Assembly (NCBI GenBank): GCA_021904315.1
Contig: CM038911.1
Coordinates: 20,743,390 to 20,807,389, forward strand
Direction: 5' to 3'
From: Sphagnum magellanicum
Lineage: Eukaryota; Streptophyta; Sphagnopsida; Sphagnales; Sphagnaceae
DNA length: 64,000 bases
In this document: positions 32,988 through 43,495 of the stretch, one piece after another
Layout: every line of letters begins with the position of its first letter
Numbering within the stretch: position 1 is the first letter of the stretch
The notes under the pieces: generated by a model
The model's database searches: none
Told to the model about the DNA's origin: nothing
What the model saw: only the letters and a program-made list of their open reading frames with translations
Position numbers and translations under genes: made by a program

Positions 32988-35496
32988 GGTAAATGTTTTT
33001 TGAATTCCACCAAGGCTTCCTACATCCGTGTGAACTCAATATTAACATATCTCTCTATACGTAACAAATTCTCATGAGTAGGGTTATTCTCCTTATGCAT
33101 GAGAATGGAAGTTTTGTTTTTTCAAGGGATACGCAATAAAGAAACATTCAAGATGATGATGTCTTTTTCAACTAGACCACCCAAGATACTATGACAATGT
33201 TGAATAGTGGTTTGCCTTTTATAGAGTTAGAGACAAGATCCACCTTGACACTTTCTAATATAATCACTTTTCCATGCCTTGTCATGTCATGGGAGTTTGG
33301 TGGTGGACATTAATTCTTCCTCAAGTCTTTTTCAATTCCTTTTGCGTTCAACTTTGTCCAATTTTATCCCTTTCTTTGTTTTGCTTCATCTTTTTCATTA
33401 TGTCTTGTAAATCTTGTTAAGAATTATCCTTGTTTAGTAAGTAACTATTTGAAACATGCAAAATCTTGGAATACATGTTCTTTTGTTTAAGTCGGCTCGA
33501 GATGTTTATCTTTAGTTTTTACAACTATTGTTGGATATTCTTGAAGAGGAAACGAATGTTGTGGAGGAGGAAAATAGAAACCCAAATGCTCATGTTCAAA
33601 AGAAGTCCATACTTGATCTAAATTGTGAGTAGGGTCAAAGTAAAATAAAGTATACAGAAAAAAGTAAACGTTTCCATTTTAACCTTGTGCTGCTCATATA
33701 ACTACCATAAAATAACATCAAATTAGGTGAAAATATGTGTCAAGTAGCATTAGTTTGTTCTATTAAGTTTATAAAATTTTAATTAAAAAAAAAAATTTTA
33801 AAAGAGATTAAAAATACATTTGAAACTAACTGAAAAATACATGTTCAAACCTACTTTTTGGTTAGAAAAATTAATGAAATTGATATGTCATGAGTTAGGA
33901 AATGAAGATCAACATATGTTTTAGCAAGTCATAAAAAAAAAATCTATTTATTTTTTGTAAGAACCTATTTTCACCTACTGGAAACTAAAAGCTCATAATG
34001 AAAAGTAGACGTCAAAAGTTACTTTATTTTGAAAAACCTACTTAAAACCTACTTTTACAATTTGAAATATGAAAATTAGTGAACATCAGTGTAACCATAT
34101 ATTATATTTAATCATTGAAATGAAATCATTCAATGTTCCATAATTCTATAATGGGTTTTGTTGTTATTTAAAATCTACTTGTTCCAGTTTTGACAAGGTA
34201 ATCAAGTTGTTCACTTTATCTTGCTTACACCCAATAAGTTTAACCTTCACAATTCAAGTATTACATGTGGGATTTTGGTTAAGCCTTGATAATTAATATT
34301 GAATTGCTTGACACAAATATTGGTCACCTACAAGGTAAAGGACAATTCCTTTTTTTGCCAGTGAGGAATATTTCCCCAGCCCGCCATTGAATCTTTCATT
34401 GTCAAAATATTTAGAAGCAATGTCTTGTTGTTTTCCACCATTCCATCTCCGCTTATACAGAGAAAACGTTGTAGATATAGTAGCTTTATTTTGCGCTACA
34501 TTGAGGATGAAGCTATAGAATAGGTTCTTATAAACTCTTGCTACTTCTTCAAGTCTTCATTATTTGTTCCAATTTTTCCAACTTGTTTGATCAACGCAAT
34601 GTTCTCACATTTCGTCTCAAACCATTTAAATGATTGTTTGATTTTATTTACAAATCCTAACAAATATAATTTACCTTTGCACATATCATAAATCCAAATG
34701 AAATCTTAATCCAATAGAAGAAATTTACTAATTAAGCTTCAAAGAAATTGAATTTTGAGTATTTTTATCATTGAAACTTTAATAGAAATCTAAACAAATC
34801 TTTAGGGAAATTAAATAAATAACCCCAATGGGACGAAATTCCATCAAACTTTGATGTGAAACACATGGGTTAAACCTATACTTGTGTTGTTGGGTTTCCC
34901 ATGGAAAAAATCACCCAAAATGTCTAAACTTCAAAGGAAATAAGTTCCTAATTTGCCAAACCTATATGATAAGTTCAAATCAATTTGTCCTCATCTTTAT
35001 TTGTCTATTTTAAAATGTTATAAAGGAAAATTATTATTTTGAATACTAGAGTATTAGAATATATTGGGTATCAAGATTGTTATTTTACAAACTACTATCT
35101 TCAAAATTGAATAGAAAAAATAAATAGTGATGAATTGCAAATATTTTTTCTTAATTCTTTTGTTGCAAGTGTCCTTTTTTAGGACAACAATTTGTAAGAA
35201 TGTTTGCAAATTTGAAAACTATTATTGACTCTTCAAGACATCTGGCTTTAGTGTGTGCACATAATCCCTTTATACTTCTACCATAAATCCATGATGTGTA
35301 GTGTACAAATGTTGTTATGTAACCATGTTTCATTTCTCATCATTATATTTGCAAGTGTTGGCTCTTGGCACGTATGCATTTGTTGAATATATTGATTACA
35401 TTATTCTCCACAATGGAGTTCACAACCTTATATATTTGAAACTAAAGTAGAGTTCAAAATTGTTATGCTAAAATCAAATCATAAATATCTTATATG
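32988..35496. other. AT-rich spacer
   Basis: After the F3 duplicate (AAAAA) the sequence resumes what was interrupted at 29664, but no coding continuation is readable past about 33050. From 33650 to 35200 it is strongly AT-rich with no open frame over 60 codons. Confidence 0.45.
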
Positions 35497-35759
35497 AGGA
35501 ATATGAGATGATTTTTCGTCCCTCTACTCCCGGTTCTACAAGGTGATTATGCTTGAAAGCACAAATGCTACTAGTGAAGGAAAAAATGCAAGTGTAATTT
35601 TAAATGTTAGATTGCGTTTGTAGTTGAAATTAAGTAGCCCACCTCCTATGCATCATTTATGATTAGAACTGATGGATATATTTTTTCAAGCTCACACACT
35701 ACACATCCTAGGACTTCATGTCAAATTGTCATTCATTTAAACCAATGTTTAAGGATTCA

Positions 35760-36345
35760 ACACCATGTCCAACATAGCTGTAGGCCGCTAGTCACTTGAA
35801 ATGTTGTTTCTCACACCTATGTTATTCAAATCCGGCTTGCCATAGCTCTCTAGGAAGCTAACAACAAGGCGCATCATGCTACCAAATCCTAGGCTCTACA
35901 ACTAAACCAGCAAGAAGTTATGCTACAAAACGCGAAAGGGTTTTACAAAGGTGATAATTCAACCTTGATGCATACCATTAGTCACTTAAAACATCATGTT
36001 TAACACATACATTATTCAAATCCTGATTGCCTTAGCTAATTAGAAAGCTAATTACAAGGTGCACCAACCTATCAAATCTTAAGATCTGCAGCTACACTAG
36101 CAAGGAGTTATACTACCAAAACCGAGAGGGTTTTTGTGAAGGTAGTCGGCTCAACTTGATTGCAGACCCGTAGTCACTAAAAACCTCATTTCTATCACAT
36201 ACTTTATTCAAATCCGGCTTGCCTTAGCTCGTTAGAAAGTTAACTACAAGACACAACTTGTTATCAAATCTCAAGATCTGCAACTAAACTAGTAAGAAGT
36301 TATGCTATGAAACCCGAGAGGGTTTGTGAGATTTCTTTAAAGTTC
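35760..36345 (+). repeat. ~190-bp tandem repeat of F1, three units
   Basis: The anchor TAGTCACTTGAAA recurs near 35788, 35981 and 36170, each followed by ATTCAAATCCGGCTTGCC, AGAAGTTATGCTAC and a GAGAGGGTTTT-type phrase. Unit length is about 187-193 bases. Confidence 0.85.
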
Positions 36346-36586
36346 CAACCTTCCAACACTATCACTACCCACCCCCATTCCTTCAAAACTATTACAAGAT
36401 TTTAATTCTACTTTCCTTCCTTCTTCCCTCTACCAAGACTAATCATTATTTGCCTCTTCAAAAAACTTGTGGAAACAAGTATTCAAGATTGCATGAAAAT
36501 TATTTCCGAAGCAAGAGAGAGCTCCCAATGATTCGAGTTCGCCTTTTAAAAAGAAGGAGAAAGGAGGTGAAGGTGGATCCAAAGCT

Positions 36587-36836
36587 TGGTGGCCAATGGA
36601 AGGTTCCAAAGCTTAATGGCCAATGGATGATTCCATGCTTGGTGGCCAATGGAATGTTCCATGCTTGGTGGCCAATGGAAGGTTCCATGTTTGGTGGCCA
36701 TTGGAAGGTTCCATGCTTGGTGGCCATTGGAAGGTTCCATGTTTGGTGGCCATTGGAAGGTTCCATGCTTGGTGGCCATTAGAAGGTTCCATGTTTGGTG
36801 GCCATTGGAAGGTTCCATGCTTGGTGGCCAACGGAA
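36587..36836 (+). repeat. 26-bp minisatellite of F1, about 10 units
   Basis: Unit GGTGGCCATTGGAAGGTTCC plus ATGCTT or ATGTTT. Because 26 is not a multiple of three, the array is open in several frames on both strands (up to 130 codons); these frames are repeat artefacts and are not annotated as genes. Confidence 0.95.
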
Positions 36837-36980
36837 CGTGAAGGAAAAACACCTTTTCACCTCTTCCATTTTCCCCCAACAAACTTTACTTAAACCTTCA
36901 ATTTTTTCCTTTGACCTTATGGTTTTACTTTACCATGGTTCTAAGCCGTTACTCACGCCTTTCTTTCCTTTTTTTTTATC

Positions 36981-36990
36981 TATAAATTAC
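36981..36990 (+). promoter_or_regulatory. TATA box upstream of the F1 ORF
   Basis: TATAAATTAC lies 101 bases before the ATG at 37082 and is conserved in F1 copies A and B at the equivalent place. If F1 is an LTR, this would mark the U3/R border and the ORF would lie in R-U5. Confidence 0.6.
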
Positions 36991-37081
36991 GATTGCGCAC
37001 CTCAATGTAACAAGTCCTTCACACCTTCATTGTCAATTTGATTTTGATTAAAGATCTGACCTTTTTCCTTTCCTCAAAATT

Positions 37082-37504
37082 ATGGCGTCGTGCATGGTCA
37101 CATCTTACGGACCGCAAGCCGCACAAGTGAATGAAGAATCGCCTCTGGAGTCGTCTCTAGATCTTACCTTAACACAACATCTTCGTGATGAAGAACCCGA
37201 ACTTCGAGAGGTGCATGCTCGTCTTGAAGTCAAACCCCCTCGAACCTGGTACTATCGTATTTCTCCAAACTCTTGCACCCTAGTGATCTTGTTGCAAGTC
37301 GACCCCGCTTCTAGTGACGAACCCGAGACCGTTTATGAAGGTTATTACGAAACTGAAAATATTTTTATCTTCGCATGGTCTTCAATTCCCGGCGTTGGTC
37401 ACTATCGTTGGTTGCGCGGTCCGATTCGTCGATTGCCTCCTAATAGCAAGGCGGACTACCTAGTTCGCACCATCCGACACATCCTAGATTTCTTGAAGTT
37501 ATAA
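37082..37504 (+). CDS. Intact 140-aa protein of unknown function (GHYRWLRGPI family)
   Basis: Open from ATG 37082 to TAA 37504, with higher GC than its surroundings. The N-terminal third (MASCMVTSYGPQAAQVNEES) is variable and acidic. The middle has RLEVKPPRTWYYRISPNSCT, matching MVRTRV...W.RQLSPN in the F2 proteins. The last 45 residues hold PGVGHYRWLRGPIRRL and YLVRTIRHILDFLKL, the most conserved part across five copies in this window. It is mostly hydrophilic with no signal peptide, membrane span or Cys/His metal site, and resembles no retroelement enzyme. A TATA box lies 101 bases upstream. The conserved basic and aromatic patch suggests a nucleic-acid or protein contact, but this is a guess. 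Confidence 0.65.
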   Translation: MASCMVTSYGPQAAQVNEESPLESSLDLTLTQHLRDEEPELREVHARLEVKPPRTWYYRISPNSCTLVILLQVDPASSDEPETVYEGYYETENIFIFAWSSIPGVGHYRWLRGPIRRLPPNSKADYLVRTIRHILDFLKL

Positions 37505-38100
37505 ACTATCATTATGGCATAACTCAGGATTTTACATGTATTTGCAACTCCTTGTTGAGCTTATCCCTATTATAAATAAATGTTTCAATTATCATCAAAC
37601 TCCTATTGCCATTGGCACACTATCATACTATTTATTTAAATCGTTGAATTGCCTCGAATTAACCTAATGTTCAACGACTCGAAGATTGTTCTATCTCTAT
37701 TAAACCTTTCATTAACATCCCTTTAATTGCTTCAAGAATTTTTAACATCCTTGCTACTCCCTAAATACCAAAACAAGACTAATGTTGTGTTGAACACCGC
37801 AAATTTTGGTGTTTACTTCTACCCCCAACCCTCTAAAGATTTTTCACCCCTAATTACGCAACAAAGTTTCTAAAATTATGGTTATTAGCCTCTGTTGAAG
37901 AAAAGAATTAATCTAATTCCTTATTCACCAATAACGCATTTCAGAAAAGAAAACAACCCCCCTTCGCACCAAGCACATTCATTATTCCCTGTGAAGTCGC
38001 TAAAAGCCCTTAATAACTTTACCTCACTTAAATAACCCTGATGTAACTCTTAAAAATTAAGACTACCGCACATGGTTGTGTCGATATGGCTCACAAGGAA

Positions 38101-38609
38101 TTGTAGATGAGTTCAAAATTGATATGTTGAAAACATGTCAAAAATATAATTTATACGACATTGCAATTAGGTTCAAAATTGCTATGATGGCAACAAATCA
38201 CAGATTCCATATTAAAATTTTATTTTATCACTAATGGCGTCAAGTTGATCTTAATTTCCATATTCAATTCTTGGTTTATCTATAATGTCTTTAAATTTTT
38301 AACTATCTTGCAACAAATCCAAATTTAACATATATATGACCTTGCAAATGAATTCATAATCATTCTTTTGGAATTAAATCATAATTTTCACATTGCAGAT
38401 GAGTTCAATCATGTTATGGTGGACACAAATCACAAATTTCATATGCATTGCATTGTTGGTGACTTTAAATATGTTTTGGTGGAAAAAGATGACAATTTTC
38501 ATTTATATGATAATCAAAATGAGTTGAATATTTTACTTCCATTTCCTCCCTATTTTGATAAAGTTGAATATGGACACATTCAATTTATCATTCATGTGTT
38601 TTTAAGCTT
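38101..38609. other. AT-rich spacer
   Basis: No gene recognised. A plus-strand frame of 81 codons at 38368-38613 consists of repeated FNHVM/DDNFH-like phrases from AT-rich imperfect repeats and is not persuasive as a gene. Confidence 0.4.
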
Positions 38610-39032
38610 TTAAATGTCCCTATATGTGACAACTCGCATTTCATCCTTGTCTTTTTTGTTTAAAGATGTTGCATCCTTTGCTTCTTCATCGCTTAAAATA
38701 ATTAAAAGTACACTATTTTTCAAGATCTCTTCCTTGTGTGGTGTTTTACATTTACAACCATTTTTCTTTTTGGAGGCAAAAAGATTAAAATTGTTTACAA
38801 TTTTTTTTGTCAATTCTTCAATTATGCTCAAATGCTTACATCCTAACAAAGTTGTTTTGTTATTTTCACTATCTCTAGCGTGCCTATTCACATCACTTTT
38901 TTGAAGGCTCTCTGGCAGAGTCAATAACTCTTCAATGTTGGTTTCTTTTGGCATCTTTCCCAACTTCATTTTCTCGCTATGTTCTTTGCTAATTATATCC
39001 ACTGCACATAGTGAATCAATACTATGAAACAA
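38610..39032 (-). CDS. Hypothetical 140-aa open frame, Lys/Glu-rich
   Basis: Open from the ATG at 39032 to 38610. The protein is charged throughout with KKKNGCKCKTPHKEEILKN near residues 88-106 and a C-terminal DKDEMRVVTYRDI. The composition is protein-like and unlike the reverse strand, so it may be an exon or gene fragment. I do not recognise it. It is unrelated to the F1/F2 ORF despite equal length, and lies outside both elements. Confidence 0.3.
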   Translation of the reverse strand: MFHSIDSLCAVDIISKEHSEKMKLGKMPKETNIEELLTLPESLQKSDVNRHARDSENNKTTLLGCKHLSIIEELTKKIVNNFNLFASKKKNGCKCKTPHKEEILKNSVLLIILSDEEAKDATSLNKKDKDEMRVVTYRDI

Positions 39033-40012
39033 GATCTATCAAGTTTAGCTTCTTCTTCTTAACAATGGCATGTGTTGTTTGTGGGGCATTCCAATTTTTT
39101 GCAAAAAATGGGGTACTTATAATTTTTCTGACAGTCCTCACTTGGATGTGTGCCTATGGTCACGAACATATGATGGTGACCCACATCCAACTTGATGCTA
39201 CAATTTGACATTGACTTGGTTATTTGACCCACAATAATATTTATTTATGTTTTCTACATCTTCTCCTTTTTTTGATGCTGATTACAATGGTGTTTTTGGC
39301 TTCCCTTCTTCCTCCTCCAATAAGGCTCCTTCTTTTTGTTCAACCAGCGCTTCTTGGATTGCATTATATTTTTAAATTGGCAACTCATATTCGTCATCAT
39401 CTAGATCACTTTCATTCTCTAGCCACTTCTTGCAAGTGACTTCTACTAATGAATATTGGTCTACTCTACTTGTCCCCAATAGATATTATGTTTGGAGTAA
39501 TAAACGGGTCATGTAGTTTTGGTTTGTTGATTCAATTGGCCACAAATTGTCCCCTGGAACTTTGTGAGGCATTCTTACACACCCTTAACATGAAGATATG
39601 CACTCACAAACCCGTTTGGAAGTGGAACTACTATGTAGTTGTAGTCTAACAAGTAAGGTGGTTCTATGTAATGCAATGAAGTTCACTAAGAATCCAATGT
39701 GTTGTGTCCACTTGGAAGATACAAAGACATTGTGGGAGAATCGTAACTCACCATGATGGAATGTGAAGGGGCATTATGTTGATGTTCATTCAATGTCACG
39801 CTTGACGGTTGAACCCTTTTTGTTCCATTCGTCATAACATCTACACATAACCTCCTAATCTAACATGCATTGGATTTTTGAAATGTTAATCTAAAAAAGA
39901 ACCATGGTACAAAATCTTTAAGTTTTTATTCTTTTGATCAAAAGTTAAGCCCTGGGACTAAAAATCACTTTGCTTAGATTGAAGAAAAAAAACAGACAAT
40001 TTTAACCTCCTC

Positions 40013-40395
40013 TACTTCCGGCAAGTGTAGCTCCCTTACAACAACCTTGATGATGCTGAAAATTGGAGAGAACCTTCTAAACAAAAACTGTTTAAAGTTT
40101 GACACAAATTCAACGCTGGATTTGGGGGGAACAATTATTTGAAATAAAACTCCAGAGGCTTTATCATGGAAATCCTTCCATGAACTCCACTACAAACACC
40201 TTTTACTTCCGGCAAGCGTAGCTCCTTTATAGCAACCCTGATGATGCTAGAATTTGGAAAGAACCTTCTACACCTCCTAAACAAAAATTGTTTTAAGTTT
40301 GACATAAATCTAATGCTGGATTTGGGAGGAACAACTATTTGAAATAAAACTCCAGAAGTTTTATCATGGAATTCCTTCCATGCTTATTTCTTGCA
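40013..40395 (+). repeat. 191-bp tandem repeat in F2 plus copy, two units
   Basis: TACTTCCGGCAAG begins each unit at 40013 and 40204, followed by GTAGCTCC and GATGATGCT, then CTCCAGA.G.TTTATCATGGA. The F2 minus copy carries only one unit (about 31680-31850). Confidence 0.85.
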
Positions 40396-41166
40396 CACAT
40401 CTTTTTCATGAACAACCTTTCCACACATAAGAACTAATCTTTTTTTCACACATTCATTATCCTCGTTTTTTTTTTTTCCCACATAAGATACTCCTCTAAT
40501 CTCCTTTGGTAAGCCTCCATGACCTTTCCTTGAGCTTGTTTCCCTTATCCAATGGAAGCTTCGAAATCCTTCCGTCTAATCAATGCACCCTTCATCTTTC
40601 AAGAGCCAATGAAAATTGAGAATGATTTGCCCTCCAATTGATTTTAGGATGAGAATTCTTGGGCCCAATGAGACATAAAAAATATTCCATCCTCTAATCA
40701 AATAGGATGACAATCCTCATGACTAATGGGATTGGAAGACTCATCCTTTCCCTTATTTTGGATATCTTGATGAGGTTCTTAACCTTGATCTGTATCCTTT
40801 CCGTCCGTTGACCCTCACATCCTACTTCTTCATCTTAATTATTTCAAGTAACTAATTATTAAGACAATCTATCGGTAGTAACAAGTAAACATCATTGAGT
40901 CCTTACTTGATTAAATCAATTCAATGGTTGAAGTAACATTCACGCATACCATTTACTCTTTTGATATCCCCTACTTATTTTTTCTTCTATGCACTAATTA
41001 ACTATGTAGTACATAGTAAATTGGAATTAAAAATTGCATCACAAAAACCCCCACATACTTCTAGATCCACCGTCGAAATTAAGGTTCGATGACTCCATTA
41101 GATCTAGGATGTTCAAGTTTTCATGAGGTTCCGGCGTCACTCCCACACTTTAAGCCTACCCTAATT

Positions 41167-41180
41167 TATTAAATAAAAAC
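41167..41180 (+). promoter_or_regulatory. TATA-like box of F2 plus copy
   Basis: TTATTAAATAAAAA lies about 85-95 bases before the ATG at 41263. The minus copy has GTTAAATAAAAAA at the same distance. This position matches the TATA box of F1. Confidence 0.45.
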
Positions 41181-41262
41181 ACTTGAACCCTTTCTGAACG
41201 CAAGTACCACATTGTTTCTGCTACCCTCTTGGTTTTTTGTTGATGCAAATGAGCATTTAATC

Positions 41263-41676
41263 ATGGCAGATGATGTCACTACGCCTTCGAATCCTCCAAT
41301 TTCACTAGTAAAAAAGGAAGAGCTTGAAGAAGCACCGTTTGATGTGAAGGTCTCTCAATAGTCATGCGAAGAAGAACCGTCCAAAAGAATGGTGCGCACT
41401 CGAGTCGATCATTCGGCATGGGATCGTCAATTGTCTCCTAACCCACATGCTTTAGCAATTTATTTAGAATTTGTTCCTGCTTGTGGAGCCGCACCAGAAA
41501 GGTTTTAAGAATGTCAATGTGAAGACGACGATGTTCGTTTTCATTATCGAACTTGGGTTCCCAATGATGGCCATTATCGTTGGCTGCGAGGCCCAATCAA
41601 TCCCCTTCCCATGGAGCATCGAGCCGAATACTTAGCTCGCACCATTCGTCGCATTCTGGAGTTTTTGAAATTGTGA
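41263..41676 (+). pseudogene. F2 ORF (GHYRWLRGPI family), two in-frame stops
   Basis: Same length (414 bases) and frame as the copy at 30363-30776. It reads MADDVTTPSNPPISLV, then a TAG where the other copy has Gln, RMVRTRVDHSAWDRQLSPN, then a TAA where the other has Glu (ERF-stop-ECQCEDDD), and PNDGHYRWLRGPINPL, AEYLARTIRRILEFLKL. No indels. The first stop is a simple C-to-T change. Since the two F2 copies carry different stops, each probably inserted intact and decayed independently. Confidence 0.8.
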
Positions 41677-41711
41677 TCTATCCCTTTAAAGTTGTTTACT
41701 AAGTTGTAATT

Positions 41712-41731
41712 CACCTAAGGCCACTTAGGTG
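41712..41731. other. Stem-loop downstream of the F2 ORF, plus copy
   Basis: CACCTAAG, loop GCCA, CTTAGGTG: a perfect 8-bp stem with a 4-base loop, 36 bases after the ORF stop. Confidence 0.65.
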
Positions 41732-42199
41732 GAAATGTTAATGCCTAAGTTTGATTTTGATTTTATTTAAGAATTTAATAAAAGTGAAAACTAAATAAAG
41801 ATGTATTAAGACTACATCTCAGAATTCTTTCAAGTACATCATTCGTGCATGAAGATTATTTTACAAACTAACTTAATATTATCATGACGAGATGTTATTG
41901 CTAATTATGGGCTTGTATTCCCAATATATCAATAAATCAAATCTAATTCTATATCCCCTTTCCCTTCTCTACAACATAAAAGGATCATGCACTTAAAAGG
42001 TTTACTAGGTCTTAAAATTAACTAAGCCTTGCATCAATTTAAGTAAAAAAGTCTTCTACGCTGAAATATCCGAAAGCTAATTCAACTCTTAATGAATATT
42101 ACTTGGAGGTTTATCAGGATTCAAATCATTAATACTAAGGAAAATTATGGAACTAAAGCTTAACAATTTGTGGTATTATAATCCATGACTCACAAGCTT

Positions 42200-43495
42200 G
42201 TTAAAAGTTGTTCACAAAATTTGGGTCAAACATCTATATCACTATGGCATACATTTTTTATTCATGCATGTTATTTCTTGATGCCCAATATCCCATTATA
42301 ACACTATATTTTACATCTATCAATTTCATTTATCTCTAATCCATTGTTGGATACAATAAATTTTTTGAAGTTCTAATAGGCATTATCACAATTTCAAACC
42401 TACACTTGCAATGGAAATTTTGTTTCCACCGTGCCTTTTTCTCATTATATATAATCATTCAGGACATTTGTGTCTATTTTCTAATTATTATTTTTTAACG
42501 TCCCTCTTAATGTGTGGGATGGTAACATTTATGGTGATCAATTATTAATGTTCTATTATTTGATCAATGATTGTTTATTTCAATAGTCATAGCATATGTT
42601 TCCTTATTGATCGCTAATTTAATGCACGATGTTTCAAATTGTGCCACTTAACACCATTGTTCATTTCGAAATTCAACACCATTTTTTAGATCACAAAATG
42701 ATCTTACTACATCTTGCTAAATCTTTTACACTAAACACATTGACTTTCTCCTTTATGTCAAAAGTACTAATTACATATGCATATGTAGAACTTTTCATTC
42801 ATTATTGCCTCCATTTTGCTTCTCAATTGTAGTACACATTCAAGGTCTTATTTTCCCTTGCTTCTATTATCACAAATGTCCCTATAGTTTTCATAATACT
42901 ATTATTAACAAAATCAAATTTTATTTGTAATTACAATTAAATCCATTTTATTTCAATCAAATTTCCATTGATTACATCTAATTTTAACATATAGACATTA
43001 CAAATATTATTTGTACTACATGGTGTGATTAAATAAACATCAGACAAATAGTAAATAACAAGAAAATGTAATTAAAAAATTATTAGAAATTAATGATAAT
43101 GTAATCAATATATGAATCTTTATAGGCTTCTGGTTGAGTTCTAGGGATTCATTGGGTATTGTATATGTGTCCTTTGGAGTTTTAGGGACTGAATGTGCAT
43201 TGTAGATGCGTCCTTTGGAGTTCCAAAAATCAAGGATTTCTTAGGATTTTTCAACAAACAACTCTTGTGTTCAACTTCAACCTTAATTCATATCAAAAAG
43301 TCTATTGAACCACAAATTACTAACAAGAATGGTATTTTGGTTTTTCCTTCAATTGTTGGGACATTTTTTTTTTCTACTATCATTGACATTTTGTGGTTTT
43401 GAGGCCAAGCCTATCGTTTGACAATTCACATGTTTTATCACTTTGTTCCTTAAATCTTATGGTACCTAGGTTCACCTGCTTGGAGTTGCATATAA
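42200..43495. other. AT-rich spacer
   Basis: No recognisable gene. A 67-codon plus-strand frame at 42629 is not supported by any motif. Confidence 0.4.

Larger units (their letters stand above)
35502..38095 (+). mobile_element. F1 element, best-preserved copy, perfect TSD AGGAA
   Basis: The unit runs from TATGAGATGATTTTTC to ATATGGCTCACA (2594 bp) and is flanked by AGGAA on both sides (35497-35501 and 38096-38100). The other F1 copies have CA/TG complete (TGTGAG ... CTCACA). Inside, in order on the plus strand: three ~190-bp tandem units, a 26-bp minisatellite, a TATA box (36981) and an intact 140-codon ORF (37082-37504), then about 590 bases to the end. TG...CA ends and a 5-bp duplication are LTR hallmarks, so it may be a solo LTR. 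No gag, RT or integrase is present. Confidence 0.88.
39563..42194 (+). mobile_element. F2 element, plus copy, TSD AACTT/AGCTT
   Basis: Begins TGTGAGGCATTCTTAC and ends ATCCATGACTCACA. The two ends form an inverted repeat of about 10 bases (TGTGAGGCAT against TGTGAGTCAT). Flanks are AACTT (39558-39562) and AGCTT (42195-42199), one mismatch. Length is 2632 bp. The internal plan matches F1: tandem repeats near 40013-40395, a TATA-like box near 41167, the ORF at 41263-41676 and about 520 bases to the end. Confidence 0.88.

Noticed and set aside
35760-36345. Regularly spaced repeats, considered as a CRISPR-like array
   Set aside because: Units are ~190 bases, contiguous, without unique spacers, in plant retroelement context. 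No CRISPR array is present.
36450-37041. Overlapping open frames of 72-130 codons on both strands
   Set aside because: They are read through the 26-bp minisatellite, whose unit lacks stops in several frames. The repeated GHQTWNLPMATKHG-type peptides are artefacts.
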